From Vampirovibrio chlorellavorus (lineage in GTDB: Bacteria; Cyanobacteriota; Vampirovibrionia; Vampirovibrionales; Vampirovibrionaceae): a DNA stretch of 64,000 nt. Location of the stretch: the NCBI GenBank assembly GCA_903866275.1, contig CAIPMU010000011.1, forward strand, positions 310,001-374,000, written 5' to 3'. Each line of letters starts with the position of its first letter. Position 1 is the stretch's first letter. Shown here one piece after another: positions 28,501-37,619 of this stretch. The notes beneath the pieces are model-generated. The model saw only the letters and a list, made by a program, of their open reading frames with translations, was not told the origin of the DNA and ran no database searches. Both the position numbers and the translations under genes were made by a program.

Positions 28501-29307
28501 TCAACGATTGTCGTTAGAATCACCGCCGGGGGTGAGGCTTTGCATCATCTGATTCATCATCATGGTGCTCATCATGGCTGGATCAAAACCCGACATACCC
28601 CCAGCACTGGTGCCATTGGAGCTATTGCCCTGCCCACCCATCATCATATTGGGCATCAAGCCGCTCATCCAGTTCGAGGAACTGTTATTATTGTTGTTAT
28701 TCTGGCCCATGAGCATCTGCCAGGCCATTAAATCCTGTGCCGACATGCCGGGTGGTGTGGTGCTAGACGCACCTGTTGCCCCGCCTGTCCCGGCAGGTGA
28801 CAAACCGGTGGCTTTCTCCACGCCCACTGAGGCATTGGCCTGACTAAACCGGGGCGGCAAATCCAGACTGGTTTCCGGGGGAAGGTACTTCAACCCCTCC
28901 TGAGCCAATTGGGCGGCTTCCCCGTTGGGATCCAGCGTCAGAATTTCGCCATACAGGCTTTTGGCCTGCTGAAAGCGGCCCAATTGGGCTGCGGTGATGG
29001 CCAGATAGTAGGTGACCTTGGCATGTTCGGGGGCCTGACGATGCAGCGCCTCAAACACTTTGCCCGCTTGGCGGTAATTGCCCTCCCGGTATGCTTTAAC
29101 GCCCGCTTCAAAGGCTGCTGAAGTCTCTCCCTGCAAGCCATTTTGCACCACCATTTGCTGGGAATTTTGTGCGGGGGCTTGCAGGCGCGGAAGGGGTGTT
29201 TCATCCAGGGATGGCAACTCGACCCGTTCGGCATAAACCGCCAACGGTAAAACCAGCGCCAAACTCAACAAGAGCAATCCGCCCACCCTGCGGGCAGACT
29301 CTGTCAT
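28501..29307 (-). CDS. Secreted TPR protein with Asn/Met-rich tail
   Basis: 268 aa from the ATG at 29307, which gives a clean signal peptide (GGLLLLSLALVLPLAVYA). An ATG at 29376 would add a 23-residue N-region and lies 6 nt after a TATACT box. Residues about 60-150 form TPR-like helices (FEAGVKAYREGNYRQAGKVF). The C-terminal third is low complexity: a run of six Asn, then Met, Gly and Ser-rich sequence ending in MMQSLTPGGDSNDNR. It is probably periplasmic or outer-membrane-associated. No recognised family for the tail. Unrelated to its neighbours thyX and pdxJ. Confidence 0.75.
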   Translation of the reverse strand: MTESARRVGGLLLLSLALVLPLAVYAERVELPSLDETPLPRLQAPAQNSQQMVVQNGLQGETSAAFEAGVKAYREGNYRQAGKVFEALHRQAPEHAKVTYYLAITAAQLGRFQQAKSLYGEILTLDPNGEAAQLAQEGLKYLPPETSLDLPPRFSQANASVGVEKATGLSPAGTGGATGASSTTPPGMSAQDLMAWQMLMGQNNNNNNSSSNWMSGLMPNMMMGGQGNSSNGTSAGGMSGFDPAMMSTMMMNQMMQSLTPGGDSNDNR

Positions 29308-29611
29308 TCGCCGGTTGAAAAAAGCGAACCGGACGACGAGCTGATGTTGATTCAAACTGGGCAACACAATAGGCATACTTTCAGTATAAGCAGGCCTCAA
29401 ACTTTTTCAGCCTTCAGCCGGAGGATATTACAGACCTCGCCGCCCCTGAGAAAAGGCGCATCACAGCGGAACATCCCAAGCAATCCCGCTGCCCAAATGT
29501 GATTCATTCACTCTTACTTTTCGAGCAATACCTTTCGATGGGTCTTCCGTCGGTACTTCCGCGCTCAGAATCCGGAAGAGACCACGACAACAAGCCATTC
29601 AAAATGTCGCT

Positions 29612-30325
29612 TTAGGTGATTAAGTCTTTCATCCGGCGCACCGCAGGGCCCAGACCCGTGAATATCGCTTCTGTGACCAGGCTATGCCCGATATTGAGCT
29701 CCCACAGCCCCGGCAACGCCAGAATGGGCTGTACATTCTCATAGTTCAAGCCATGGCCAGCGTTCACTTCAATGCCTAAGGCCACAGCTTGCTCCGCCGC
29801 CTGCATGAGCAACGCCAGCTTAGCCTGCTGATGTGGGCTACCAAAGGCCTCACAGTAGGGCCCGGTATGAAACTCAATGAGGTCGGCCTCAGTGGCCTTA
29901 CTGGCTTCTACTTGTACCGCATCGGCATCAATAAAGAGGCTCACTTGAATGCCGGCGGCTTGCAATCGTCGGGTATTCTCCCGAATGGCCGCCAATTGGG
30001 CAATCACATCCAATCCACCTTCAGTGGTCAGCTCCTGACGGCGTTCCGGCACTAAGGTCACCATATAGGGTTTGACGGCCAACGCAATGGAAACCATCTC
30101 ATCCGTGTTCGCCATTTCCAGGTTCAGGCGAGTGGCAATGCACTCCTTCAGGGCATAAATGTCTGCATCCTTGATATGACGGCGATCTTCGCGCAAGTGG
30201 GCCGTAATCCCATCGGCTCCATTAGCCTCAGCGACCAGTGCTGCCTGAACCGGGTCAGGGAGAGAGCCGCCCCGGGCATTTCGGACTGTGGCTACATGAT
30301 CAATATTTACACCCAATAAAGCCAT
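29612..30325 (-). CDS. pdxJ: Pyridoxine 5'-phosphate synthase
   Basis: 237 aa TIM-barrel enzyme condensing 1-deoxyxylulose 5-phosphate with 3-amino-2-oxopropyl phosphate in the DXP-dependent vitamin B6 pathway. Family motifs are GVNIDHVATVRNARG (active-site start), GITAHLREDRRHI, EVNAGHGLNYENV and NIGHSLVTEAIFTGL. Length is as expected. The GGAAT before the ATG is a modest ribosome site. Monocistronic, divergent from the M23 peptidase with about 300 bp between starts; that gap is AT-rich with nothing else recognised. Confidence 0.96.
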   Translation of the reverse strand: MALLGVNIDHVATVRNARGGSLPDPVQAALVAEANGADGITAHLREDRRHIKDADIYALKECIATRLNLEMANTDEMVSIALAVKPYMVTLVPERRQELTTEGGLDVIAQLAAIRENTRRLQAAGIQVSLFIDADAVQVEASKATEADLIEFHTGPYCEAFGSPHQQAKLALLMQAAEQAVALGIEVNAGHGLNYENVQPILALPGLWELNIGHSLVTEAIFTGLGPAVRRMKDLIT

Positions 30326-30611
30326 TGTAAATTATTCCATCTATTTAAAGTCGTATTGTAATCCAAAAACAAATCAGAGCATTTGCACATTCTTTTTTAC
30401 AATATACCTGAACCCTGAAGTCTCGAATATCACCTGCTCTGACTGAAAAACATTTCATTAATGAAAGCAATTGATTGTTTATTATTATTGCCTCACCTTG
30501 AGGTTTTTGCTACCATCCCCCCATAGTTTCAGTCGTTATTTTTGTTAGGTAAAAGCATTTCAGATTTATCGGTCAGAAAAAACGTTCTGAGACCTGCCCC
30601 AATGTGAGTCC

Positions 30612-30617
30612 TATTCT
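30612..30617 (+). promoter_or_regulatory. -10-like box abutting the M23 peptidase start
   Basis: TATTCT, with 5 nt to the ATG at 30623 and no Shine-Dalgarno between. Suggests a leaderless mRNA; no good -35 is visible. Confidence 0.35.
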
Positions 30618-30622
30618 TTTTT

Positions 30623-31489
30623 ATGCAGAAACACACCCTCACCATTGCCCAAAAAGCAGCACCCTTGGCCCTGACCCTGATACTTGCCCTGAGTGGCAAC
30701 AGTGGTCTCGCCAGCGCCAGTATGGTGAACCCGGAAACCCAGACGCCCGATAAAACCACCACTGCCGCCAACACTGCGGCTCAGGCTATTCTGGCGAGAG
30801 CTTCTCATATTGCCTTTGAAGGGGCTTCCGCAGTTCAAAAGCAACAGACCCTGTCAGTCGACAACCACACCGCCGATCTGCTGAAAAATTATATGGCTTC
30901 GATTGTGTATGTGCCCAAGTCTGGCCTCCCTGCCGATGCCGACGCGCTGGATGAGCCCTGGCTGGCCACCACCGCCGGAACCTCTGCGGATGGCATGGTA
31001 ACGCCCAACATGGATGATGATCCGCTGGATACCAAGATCGATCCCAAGATGATGGATATGGATTCGGCGGTGACCAGCACCGTGCACAGCTTCCTCAAGC
31101 TTTTAAAGCCCATCCAGAATGCACTGATCAGCTCGCCTTACGGCTTCCGCTGGGGCAGACCCCATCAGGGCATTGATTTAGCGGCGCCCACCGGCACACC
31201 CATTCAGGCCGCCGAAACTGGCAAAGTGATTTACAGTGGCTGGAAACAGGGCTATGGAAATTTCGTGGCTGTCGATCACGGGCACGGCATGGAAACCCAT
31301 TACGCCCACTGTTCCAAAATTGTGGTGCATCTCGGTCAACGAGTGGCCAAAGGCCAGCTCATCGCCAAAGTGGGCAACACTGGTAACTCAACCGGGCCGC
31401 ACTTGCACTTTGAAGTGGTGGCCAATGGCATTCACCGCAATCCGGTCAAGTTTCTGAACCACAGCCTGGCCGTCGTCCAGGCCCGCTAG
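30623..31489 (+). CDS. M23 family (LytM-type) metallopeptidase, secreted
   Basis: 288 aa. A signal peptide ends near residue 33 (LALSGNSGLASAS), followed by a 125-residue spacer rich in Asp/Met. The C-terminal LytM domain carries all zinc and catalytic residues: GRPHQGIDLAAP (H and D), HYAHCSKI, and GPHLHFEV (HxH). It should cut peptide cross-links in peptidoglycan, or activate an amidase, in the periplasm. No LysM or coiled coil is present. The ATG lacks a ribosome site but has a -10-like box 5 nt upstream. Confidence 0.92.
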   Translation: MQKHTLTIAQKAAPLALTLILALSGNSGLASASMVNPETQTPDKTTTAANTAAQAILARASHIAFEGASAVQKQQTLSVDNHTADLLKNYMASIVYVPKSGLPADADALDEPWLATTAGTSADGMVTPNMDDDPLDTKIDPKMMDMDSAVTSTVHSFLKLLKPIQNALISSPYGFRWGRPHQGIDLAAPTGTPIQAAETGKVIYSGWKQGYGNFVAVDHGHGMETHYAHCSKIVVHLGQRVAKGQLIAKVGNTGNSTGPHLHFEVVANGIHRNPVKFLNHSLAVVQAR

Positions 31490-31574
31490 TTGTTTTGAGC
31501 GCCCCGTGATGCGCTGGGCTGAAAGTGATCAGCGCGCCACCTGAAAACGTCCCGCCCGGGGCTCAAGATTGGCT

Positions 31575-31580
31575 TATAAT
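31575..31580 (+). promoter_or_regulatory. -10 box abutting the J-domain gene start
   Basis: Perfect TATAAT, 6 nt before the ATG at 31587, with no room for a Shine-Dalgarno. Strong hint of leaderless expression. Confidence 0.5.
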
Positions 31581-31586
31581 GGCAGT

Positions 31587-32003
31587 ATGAAAGACTACTA
31601 TAAAATCCTGCAAATTCACCCCGAGGCCAGTCTGGAGGTGATGAACAACGCTTACCGCACCCTGGTGAAACAGCATCACCCGGACGTTTATCACAGCCAA
31701 CGCAAAAATCGGATGACCGAAAAGATGCAGGAGATCAACGAGGCCTATCAGGTTCTCAGCAATCAGAGTACCCGCGCCCACTACGACCAACAAACCCAGG
31801 CAACAGGCACCACCAGTCAAACAGCCCCTTCATCCTTAAAGGCTGCTCTCAAACGCATGCTACTCTGGAGCCTGAGCTCTTATGTGGTAGGACGACTCAT
31901 CCTGTCGCCCCTGGTGAGTAATCCGGCATTCAAGATTTTTTTGGTCTTTGCCATTCTGTTTGGCTTGATTCGTTTCTACAGCAGGCAAAAGCCTCCAGTC
32001 TAG
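31587..32003 (+). CDS. J-domain protein with C-terminal membrane segment
   Basis: 138 aa. The N-terminal J domain (about 1-67) is complete, with DYYKILQIHPEASLE, the HPD tripeptide (QHHPDVYH) and INEAYQVLSNQSTRAHYD. After a Thr/Ser-rich linker come two hydrophobic stretches (about 92-130), so the J domain would be tethered to the inner membrane on the cytoplasmic side. It lacks the zinc-finger and substrate domains of DnaJ, so it is a specialised DnaK co-chaperone. The partner DnaK is encoded at 37620-39464 but not in the same operon. Confidence 0.85.
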   Translation: MKDYYKILQIHPEASLEVMNNAYRTLVKQHHPDVYHSQRKNRMTEKMQEINEAYQVLSNQSTRAHYDQQTQATGTTSQTAPSSLKAALKRMLLWSLSSYVVGRLILSPLVSNPAFKIFLVFAILFGLIRFYSRQKPPV

Positions 32004-32105
32004 GCATCAGCAAACACGGCAAGCGGCCACGCCATCCTCTTGATATGTCCTGTTTCTGCCGATGATAGACTTCCTCCAAAAATCCCGGACGGTTCCTTTG
32101 ATATA

Positions 32106-33191
32106 ATGAGCCGCATAGGTCCCTTAAGCCTCAGCGCCCAACCGAGCCAACCCCACTTGTCGCTAGCCCGTTCACCTCAAAAAATCCTGATCATCCCCTT
32201 GCGATACATTGGGGATACTATTTTAACGGTGCCGCTCATTCGCAATCTGCGCTACCAGTTTCCGAACGCGCAAATTGACGTGCTCGCCAGTCGGGTTAGC
32301 GCCCCCTTGCTTGAACTTTGCCCCTATCTGAACCAGGTTCTGATTGAGCCCAAATCCAGTGCGGCCAGACTGAAATTACTCCAGCAGAATGGCTATGATA
32401 CCGTCTTCCTGCTGCGAAAATCGATCAGCATGGCGATGCTGTGCCAACTGGCCGGTATTCCCCACCGCATTGGCTACGATAAACAACGCTTCCCCTGGGG
32501 GTATCAGCGATGGGGCTGGTGCCTCAGTCATCAGGCAAAATACCCCAGTCTGAGAACCACTGTACCGCAGGCCGTTAGCCATTTAAGCCTCTTGCAAGCC
32601 TTTGGCCTCCCCTCTCAGGATAATCACCTGGAACTCTGGAACACGCCGGAAGAAGACCAGCGGATTACCACCATACTTGCCGAAAACGGAATCCAGGCAG
32701 GTCAACCCCTCGCCGTCCTTCATGCGGCCAGCGCCTCACATGGCAAACAGATTGATCTCGATAAATTTTCCGTCAGCCTGCAAGCCTTGCACAACGCAGG
32801 CTATGCGATTTTAGCCACCGGCACGGCACAGGATGAAGCCGGTTACAACGCGCTCGCCAAAGCAAGTAACACGCCGGTGATCAATCTCGCCGGAAAAACA
32901 TCGCTTCGGGAAACGGTGGCACTCTACCGTCGTACTCAGTTACTCCTCACCGTGGATTCCAGCCCGATTCACATCGGGGCAGCAACCGGAGTGCCTCAAA
33001 TAGTTGGTGTGTTTGGCCCCACCAATGCACTGCAATGGGGTCCTCATAACCCGGCGGCCCACTTTCATCCGGTGTTCATGGAGCTACCCTGTCGCCCTTG
33101 TTATGCCAAAGTTTGCGCGCACAATCAATGTCGCACCCTACTCACCGCAGAACAGATTAAGAAAGCAGTGCAACAAAGCCTAGCACCATAA
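32106..33191 (+). CDS. Glycosyltransferase family 9 (heptosyltransferase-like)
   Basis: 361 aa from the ATG at 32106, chosen as the first start near the conserved core. The frame opens at 32040, and a TTG further in is possible. No ribosome site is clear. The GT-B fold is indicated by KILIIPLRYIGDTILTVPLIRNL (N-terminal nucleotide fold) and, in the C-terminal half, AVLHAASASHGKQIDLDKF, NLAGKTSLRETVALYR, LLTVDSSPIHIGAA and VGVFGPTNALQWGPH. These match ADP-heptose:LPS heptosyltransferases, which build the LPS inner core at the cytoplasmic membrane. The exact sugar is not established. Cys residues near the end (CRPCYAKVC) are typical of the family. Confidence 0.88.
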   Translation: MSRIGPLSLSAQPSQPHLSLARSPQKILIIPLRYIGDTILTVPLIRNLRYQFPNAQIDVLASRVSAPLLELCPYLNQVLIEPKSSAARLKLLQQNGYDTVFLLRKSISMAMLCQLAGIPHRIGYDKQRFPWGYQRWGWCLSHQAKYPSLRTTVPQAVSHLSLLQAFGLPSQDNHLELWNTPEEDQRITTILAENGIQAGQPLAVLHAASASHGKQIDLDKFSVSLQALHNAGYAILATGTAQDEAGYNALAKASNTPVINLAGKTSLRETVALYRRTQLLLTVDSSPIHIGAATGVPQIVGVFGPTNALQWGPHNPAAHFHPVFMELPCRPCYAKVCAHNQCRTLLTAEQIKKAVQQSLAP

Positions 33192-33208
33192 AAACTTCCA
33201 GCCAGGCT

Positions 33209-34447
33209 TTAGCCAGCCACCACTTTGCTCATGTCAAACATGGGGATGTAGAGCGCCAATGCGACACCCAGCAATAAGCCCCCCAGGACCACGATCATGA
33301 TGGGTTCAATCATGCTGGTCAAAGTATCCACCGCACGATCCACTTCAACATCCAGATAATCAGCGGACTTCAGTAACATTTCCTCCATACGGCCAGTTTC
33401 TTCGGCGATGGCAATCATTTTCACCACCATCACCGGAAAAGTGTTCGTATCTTCCAGGGGGCGAGCCAATGAGCCCCCATTCAACAAGCTTTCACGTGCT
33501 TTTTCAAAGGCCACCCGCAAGACATAATTATCCACGGTTGCTGCAGCAGTAACCAAGGCCTCAATTAAGGAAACCCCGGCACCCACGGTTGTCGCCAGCG
33601 TTCGCACAAATCGACTGACATACACCTTGCGAAACAAATCGCCAATCAAGGGAATGGTCAACATCCATTGATCCACGAAAGGCTTGCCGCCCCCTTGCCG
33701 AAACACATTGAACCAGAACGCAAAAGCCCCTGTACCAACTAACATGGCCCACCAGAACTGCATGGTGAAATCACTACACACAATCAATACCTGTGTCGGT
33801 AACGGCAATTCGTGCCCTGAACCGTTAAACAACGTTCGAAACTGCGGTACCACCACAATCATAATCAGGATAATAACGGCAACAATGACCACCACGGTAA
33901 ATGCGGGATAAATCATCGCGCCCTGAATTTTAGCGGTCAGTTCCATATTTTTTTCAATCAGCTTCGCCAGTCGCTCACAAACCGCTTCCATTTCACCGCT
34001 CACTTCTCCGGAACGAATCAGGTTGAGGTACAAACTGTTAAACTGTCGCGGGTATTTGGAAAGGGCCGTACCAAATGAATCACCGGCAATTACATCCGCC
34101 CGAACTTTTTTCAGTATCTCTTTCAATGCTTTATTTTCGGCTTGCTGCTCCAGCAAATAGAGACCTTCGATCAGTGGAATACCCGCATTGAGCAAGGTTG
34201 CCAACTGCTGGGTCATTACGCAGGTATCTTTCATACTGGCTGATGGGGAAAACAGTGCCCCAATCACCGGTATTTTTTTTAAGGCCTCCCCGACTTCAAC
34301 GCCCTGTTCATCTTCAACAATGCGTGTCGGAATATGTCCCATATTCCGCAAAATTTCTTTGGCCTCTCTCAAATTGAGCGCTTCAATTTTGCCTTCCAAT
34401 GTCTTGTTGGTAGCAGGATCAATTGCTGCATACAGAAAAACCGCCAT
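33209..34447 (-). CDS. pilC: Type IV pilus/type II secretion inner-membrane platform protein
   Basis: 412 aa. The start at 34447 lies 4 bp after the pilB stop, giving MAVFLYAAIDPATNKTLEG. It is a GspF/PilC polytopic protein with two repeated T2SSF domains: CVMTQQLATLLNAGIPLIEGL and the second FVRTLATTVGAGVSLIEAL. Three long hydrophobic segments are visible (about 170-195, 220-240 and 380-405). It anchors the assembly ATPase and moves pilin subunits out of the membrane. Forms a two-gene operon with pilB. Confidence 0.95.
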   Translation of the reverse strand: MAVFLYAAIDPATNKTLEGKIEALNLREAKEILRNMGHIPTRIVEDEQGVEVGEALKKIPVIGALFSPSASMKDTCVMTQQLATLLNAGIPLIEGLYLLEQQAENKALKEILKKVRADVIAGDSFGTALSKYPRQFNSLYLNLIRSGEVSGEMEAVCERLAKLIEKNMELTAKIQGAMIYPAFTVVVIVAVIILIMIVVVPQFRTLFNGSGHELPLPTQVLIVCSDFTMQFWWAMLVGTGAFAFWFNVFRQGGGKPFVDQWMLTIPLIGDLFRKVYVSRFVRTLATTVGAGVSLIEALVTAAATVDNYVLRVAFEKARESLLNGGSLARPLEDTNTFPVMVVKMIAIAEETGRMEEMLLKSADYLDVEVDRAVDTLTSMIEPIMIVVLGGLLLGVALALYIPMFDMSKVVAG

Positions 34448-34451
34448 GCGC

Positions 34452-36326
34452 CTAAGCCTCCAAATCCAAACCAAGTACGCGAGTGACTTCTTCCACCGTA
34501 GTAATACCCGCAAATATTTTTCGCTTGCCATCCATTGCCAGCGTCAACATGCCGGCTCGCACGGCAGCATCCTGAATTTGATAAGTTGAAGCGTTCTGCT
34601 CAATCAGCTCACCAATAGGGCGATCCACGTTCATGATCTCGTACAGCCCGACGCGGCCCTCGTAACCACTATAGTTACACCGATCGCAACCCGCCCCTCG
34701 ATACAAGGTAACGGGCTGTGTGACATCCTTCACCCCCAAAATTGCCAATTCCTCTTCAGTCGCCTGATAAGGCGCCTTGCACTTCACACAGGTCCGGCGA
34801 ACCAGACGTTGGGCCAGGATACCGATCACCGCAGAACTAATCATGTAAGCGGGTGCTCCCATCTCGAGCAGTCGGGTAATGGTTTTGGCAGTACTGTTCG
34901 TATGCAATGTGCTAAACACCAGGTGACCCGTCAAAGCCGCGTGGATTGCGGCTTCCATCGTTTCCTCATCCCGGATTTCACCCACCATCACCACGTCCGG
35001 ATCTTGACGCAAAATCGCCCGGAGGCATAAGGCAAAGGTCAAACCAGATTTATGAGATACCTGAGTCTGGTTAACCCCCGCCAAGGGATATTCAATGGGG
35101 TCTTCAATCGTGGTAATGTTCATCTTGGGCGTATTAATATCTCGAAGACAGGAATACAGGGTGGTGGTTTTCCCCGAACCGGTGGGTCCAGTCACCAGAA
35201 TAATGCCATTCGGCGCTTTAATCATCTTGTTAATTCGTACAGATTCCGCTTCGGTCAGACCGAGTTTTTCAATCCCGCCAGTCGTGGCATTCGGTTTCAG
35301 CAAACGAATACAAACCTTTTCGCCAAACTGAATGGCCATGGTGTTGACCCGCATGTCCACTTCCGAACTACCCTGTTTCAATGTCATCCGACCATCCTGG
35401 GGTCGGCGACGTTCGGCGATATCCATCCCACTGGCCACTTTAATCCGGGAAACCACAGAGGCCGCCATTTTTTTGGGAATAGATTTTACTTCACGCAAGA
35501 TGCCATGAATCCGAAAGCGAATCAGTAGTCGCTCTTTCTGGGGCTCCACGTGAACGTCAGAGGCATCACTCTCAATGGCTTCCATCAGAATGGAATTCAC
35601 CAACTGTACAATGGGCGCATCGTTGGCAACCATTTCCGCTTCCAGCCCAGCCGAAATACTTTCGTTAAAGACCGGTGCATCTTTTCCCTTGGCGGAACCC
35701 GCTTCCATTTTGGCCAACACTTCATCGGAAGTGGTTCGATTCCGAAAATACCGATCCAGCAAGTTAACCAGCTCACCGTGCGTAGACACCTTTGGAATCG
35801 GACGATAACCGGTCAGCAAAGCGATTTCATCCAGCACATGCAGGTTATCCGGACGCGCCATGACCACGTCCATACGTTTGGACTGATGGTCCACCCGAAG
35901 CGGCAAGACCATGTGGCGCTTGATAAAGTCAGTAGGCATTAATTGCATGACTTCCGGGTCCAATTCCAGACCGGTCGTATCCAGGTATTGCAAGCCATGC
36001 AATTTAGCCAGAGCCTTACCCAGCGTCACCTCATCAATAAATCCCAATCGGAGCAGAACGACCCCCAACGGGGCACCCGTGGCTTTTCCTTCTGATAGGG
36101 CCTGTTCCAGCTTTTCCTTAGTAATATAGCCTTCTCCAAGCAGAATCTCCCCAATCCGTCGCGGAGCCTGCTTGGGCATGGGCGCAGCATTCACACCCAA
36201 CGAGAACGGCTTTGCGGGAGGCGCACCGTTCGCTGAAGCTGGCCCAGTGGCAGGTAGCGCACTTCCAGAATTTTCTGGCGCATTATCAGCAGGAGGTAAA
36301 GGCACACTCACAATGAGAAACTCCAT
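34452..36326 (-). CDS. pilB: Type IV pilus assembly ATPase PilB (GspE family)
   Basis: 624 aa. An N-terminal Pro/Ala-rich stretch is followed by a T2SSE_N/MshEN-like domain (about 55-190: RIGEILLGEGYITKEKLEQA). The ATPase core carries Walker A GPTGSGKTT (380-388), the Asp box TTIEDPIEY and Walker B region DPDVVMVGEIRDEE (442-455). His-box sequence is ALTGHLVFSTLHTN. A tetracysteine zinc site is at 513/516 and 547/550. It powers pilus extension. No pilT retraction ATPase is in the window. pilC follows at 4 bp. Confidence 0.95.
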   Translation of the reverse strand: MEFLIVSVPLPPADNAPENSGSALPATGPASANGAPPAKPFSLGVNAAPMPKQAPRRIGEILLGEGYITKEKLEQALSEGKATGAPLGVVLLRLGFIDEVTLGKALAKLHGLQYLDTTGLELDPEVMQLMPTDFIKRHMVLPLRVDHQSKRMDVVMARPDNLHVLDEIALLTGYRPIPKVSTHGELVNLLDRYFRNRTTSDEVLAKMEAGSAKGKDAPVFNESISAGLEAEMVANDAPIVQLVNSILMEAIESDASDVHVEPQKERLLIRFRIHGILREVKSIPKKMAASVVSRIKVASGMDIAERRRPQDGRMTLKQGSSEVDMRVNTMAIQFGEKVCIRLLKPNATTGGIEKLGLTEAESVRINKMIKAPNGIILVTGPTGSGKTTTLYSCLRDINTPKMNITTIEDPIEYPLAGVNQTQVSHKSGLTFALCLRAILRQDPDVVMVGEIRDEETMEAAIHAALTGHLVFSTLHTNSTAKTITRLLEMGAPAYMISSAVIGILAQRLVRRTCVKCKAPYQATEEELAILGVKDVTQPVTLYRGAGCDRCNYSGYEGRVGLYEIMNVDRPIGELIEQNASTYQIQDAAVRAGMLTLAMDGKRKIFAGITTVEEVTRVLGLDLEA

Positions 36327-36445
36327 TAGTCACTGTCTTATCTCTAGGATGAAGGTCTGGGATTCCTTCACTATTCTCTCTATCGGCAGGCTGAAAGAAT
36401 TCTTGAATTTAAAATAAAAAAATAATTTTTTCCGAAAAACCCAAG

Positions 36446-36451
36446 TAAGAT
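36446..36451 (+). promoter_or_regulatory. -10-like box abutting prmC
   Basis: TAAGAT with 6 nt to the prmC ATG and no Shine-Dalgarno between; candidate leaderless start. Confidence 0.35.
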
Positions 36452-36457
36452 AAACGG

Positions 36458-37372
36458 ATGACCACCACATTATCCGAACTGTATCAACACCTCAGACAGC
36501 GCCTTGAAACAGTCGTACAATCAACCGTACAAGCTTCCTGTGAGGCCGATTTAATACTGCAAGGCATCCTCAACATTGCACCAGAGGAGCGATACAGCGA
36601 AGGCAACCGTTCCATTTCTGATGCTGAAGCCCTGCAAATCGACTCTTTTCTGGAACAGCGAATCAGCAAACGTATTCCCGTTCAATATTTGCTGCATGAA
36701 GCCTGGTTTTTGGGGTATCGGTTCTATGTAAACCCGAAAGTCCTCATTCCCAGACCGGAAACGGAGCTCCTGGTCGAGCAGGTACTCAACCGGATAAAAC
36801 CCGGCATGCGAGTACTGGATGTAGGTACGGGTTCCGGCGCGATCGCCATTACCCTCTCCCTGAAAGCCGGGCCATCCGTGCAGGTCGTTGCCACGGATAT
36901 TTCCCCCGCCGCGCTGAAGGTGGCGCAACTCAATCAAAAAATGCTTGGCTCCAGCGTGAGCTTTATGCCTGCAGGCAATCTTCTGGAGGCTGTCTCGTCG
37001 TTATCGCCACCGGGCAAAAATCAAGCAACCAAAACCCCAGCGAAAACAGCAAACCTTGAACCTTTCGACATCATTGTCTCCAACCCGCCCTACATTGATC
37101 CCTTGCTGAAACCCAGCCTCATGCCCGAAGTACTTTGGCACGAACCGGCGCAAGCTTTATTCCCCCCTGGCGACGATCCTTATTTCTTCTATCGCCAGCT
37201 AGCAACAGAGGGGCTACACTATTTAAAGCCCTACGGCTGGATGATGCTGGAAACGGGTGCGGGCATGCCCCCCAATGTGGCCCAGATTTTACTGGCAGCA
37301 GGTTACACTCACACCGAAATTCTAAGAGATTACGCCCAACACGATCGCATCGTGCTGGCCCAGCGCAGCTAA
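36458..37372 (+). CDS. prmC: Release factor glutamine N5-methyltransferase
   Basis: 304 aa. PrmC (HemK) methylates the Gln of the GGQ motif in RF1/RF2. The N-terminal helical domain (about 1-80) is followed by a Rossmann methyltransferase with VLDVGTGSGAIAITL (SAM loop), ATDISPAAL, and the catalytic NPPYI (about 209). A Pro/Lys/Thr-rich insertion of about 20 residues (PPGKNQATKTPAKT) precedes NPPYI. No prfA is adjacent, although it commonly is elsewhere. The start lacks a ribosome site. Confidence 0.94.
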   Translation: MTTTLSELYQHLRQRLETVVQSTVQASCEADLILQGILNIAPEERYSEGNRSISDAEALQIDSFLEQRISKRIPVQYLLHEAWFLGYRFYVNPKVLIPRPETELLVEQVLNRIKPGMRVLDVGTGSGAIAITLSLKAGPSVQVVATDISPAALKVAQLNQKMLGSSVSFMPAGNLLEAVSSLSPPGKNQATKTPAKTANLEPFDIIVSNPPYIDPLLKPSLMPEVLWHEPAQALFPPGDDPYFFYRQLATEGLHYLKPYGWMMLETGAGMPPNVAQILLAAGYTHTEILRDYAQHDRIVLAQRS

Positions 37373-37619
37373 TTGGCGTCAGCAACACTCTGTTTTCCCG
37401 TAATATGAGCCTTGCCCAGCCGGGTAAACACCAATGCGCCCGACGCCACCAAACAGCACCAACTTTGGCTGGTCGCTCTGAGCTGCAACCAGACCCTCTT
37501 TCCCTTGCCATGAGGTCGCGCAATTCTTAAAAGAATCTAAAGGAAGCATTCAATCGGCTTTTTTTCAGATAAATTGTTGGATAGCGTCATCATAGTCCCA
37601 ATCAAAGAGGTTTTACATT

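Noticed and set aside
28720-28800. Triplet-rich stretch near the Asn/Met-rich tail considered as a CRISPR-like array
   Set aside because: It is codon repetition in a reading frame, without spacer structure.
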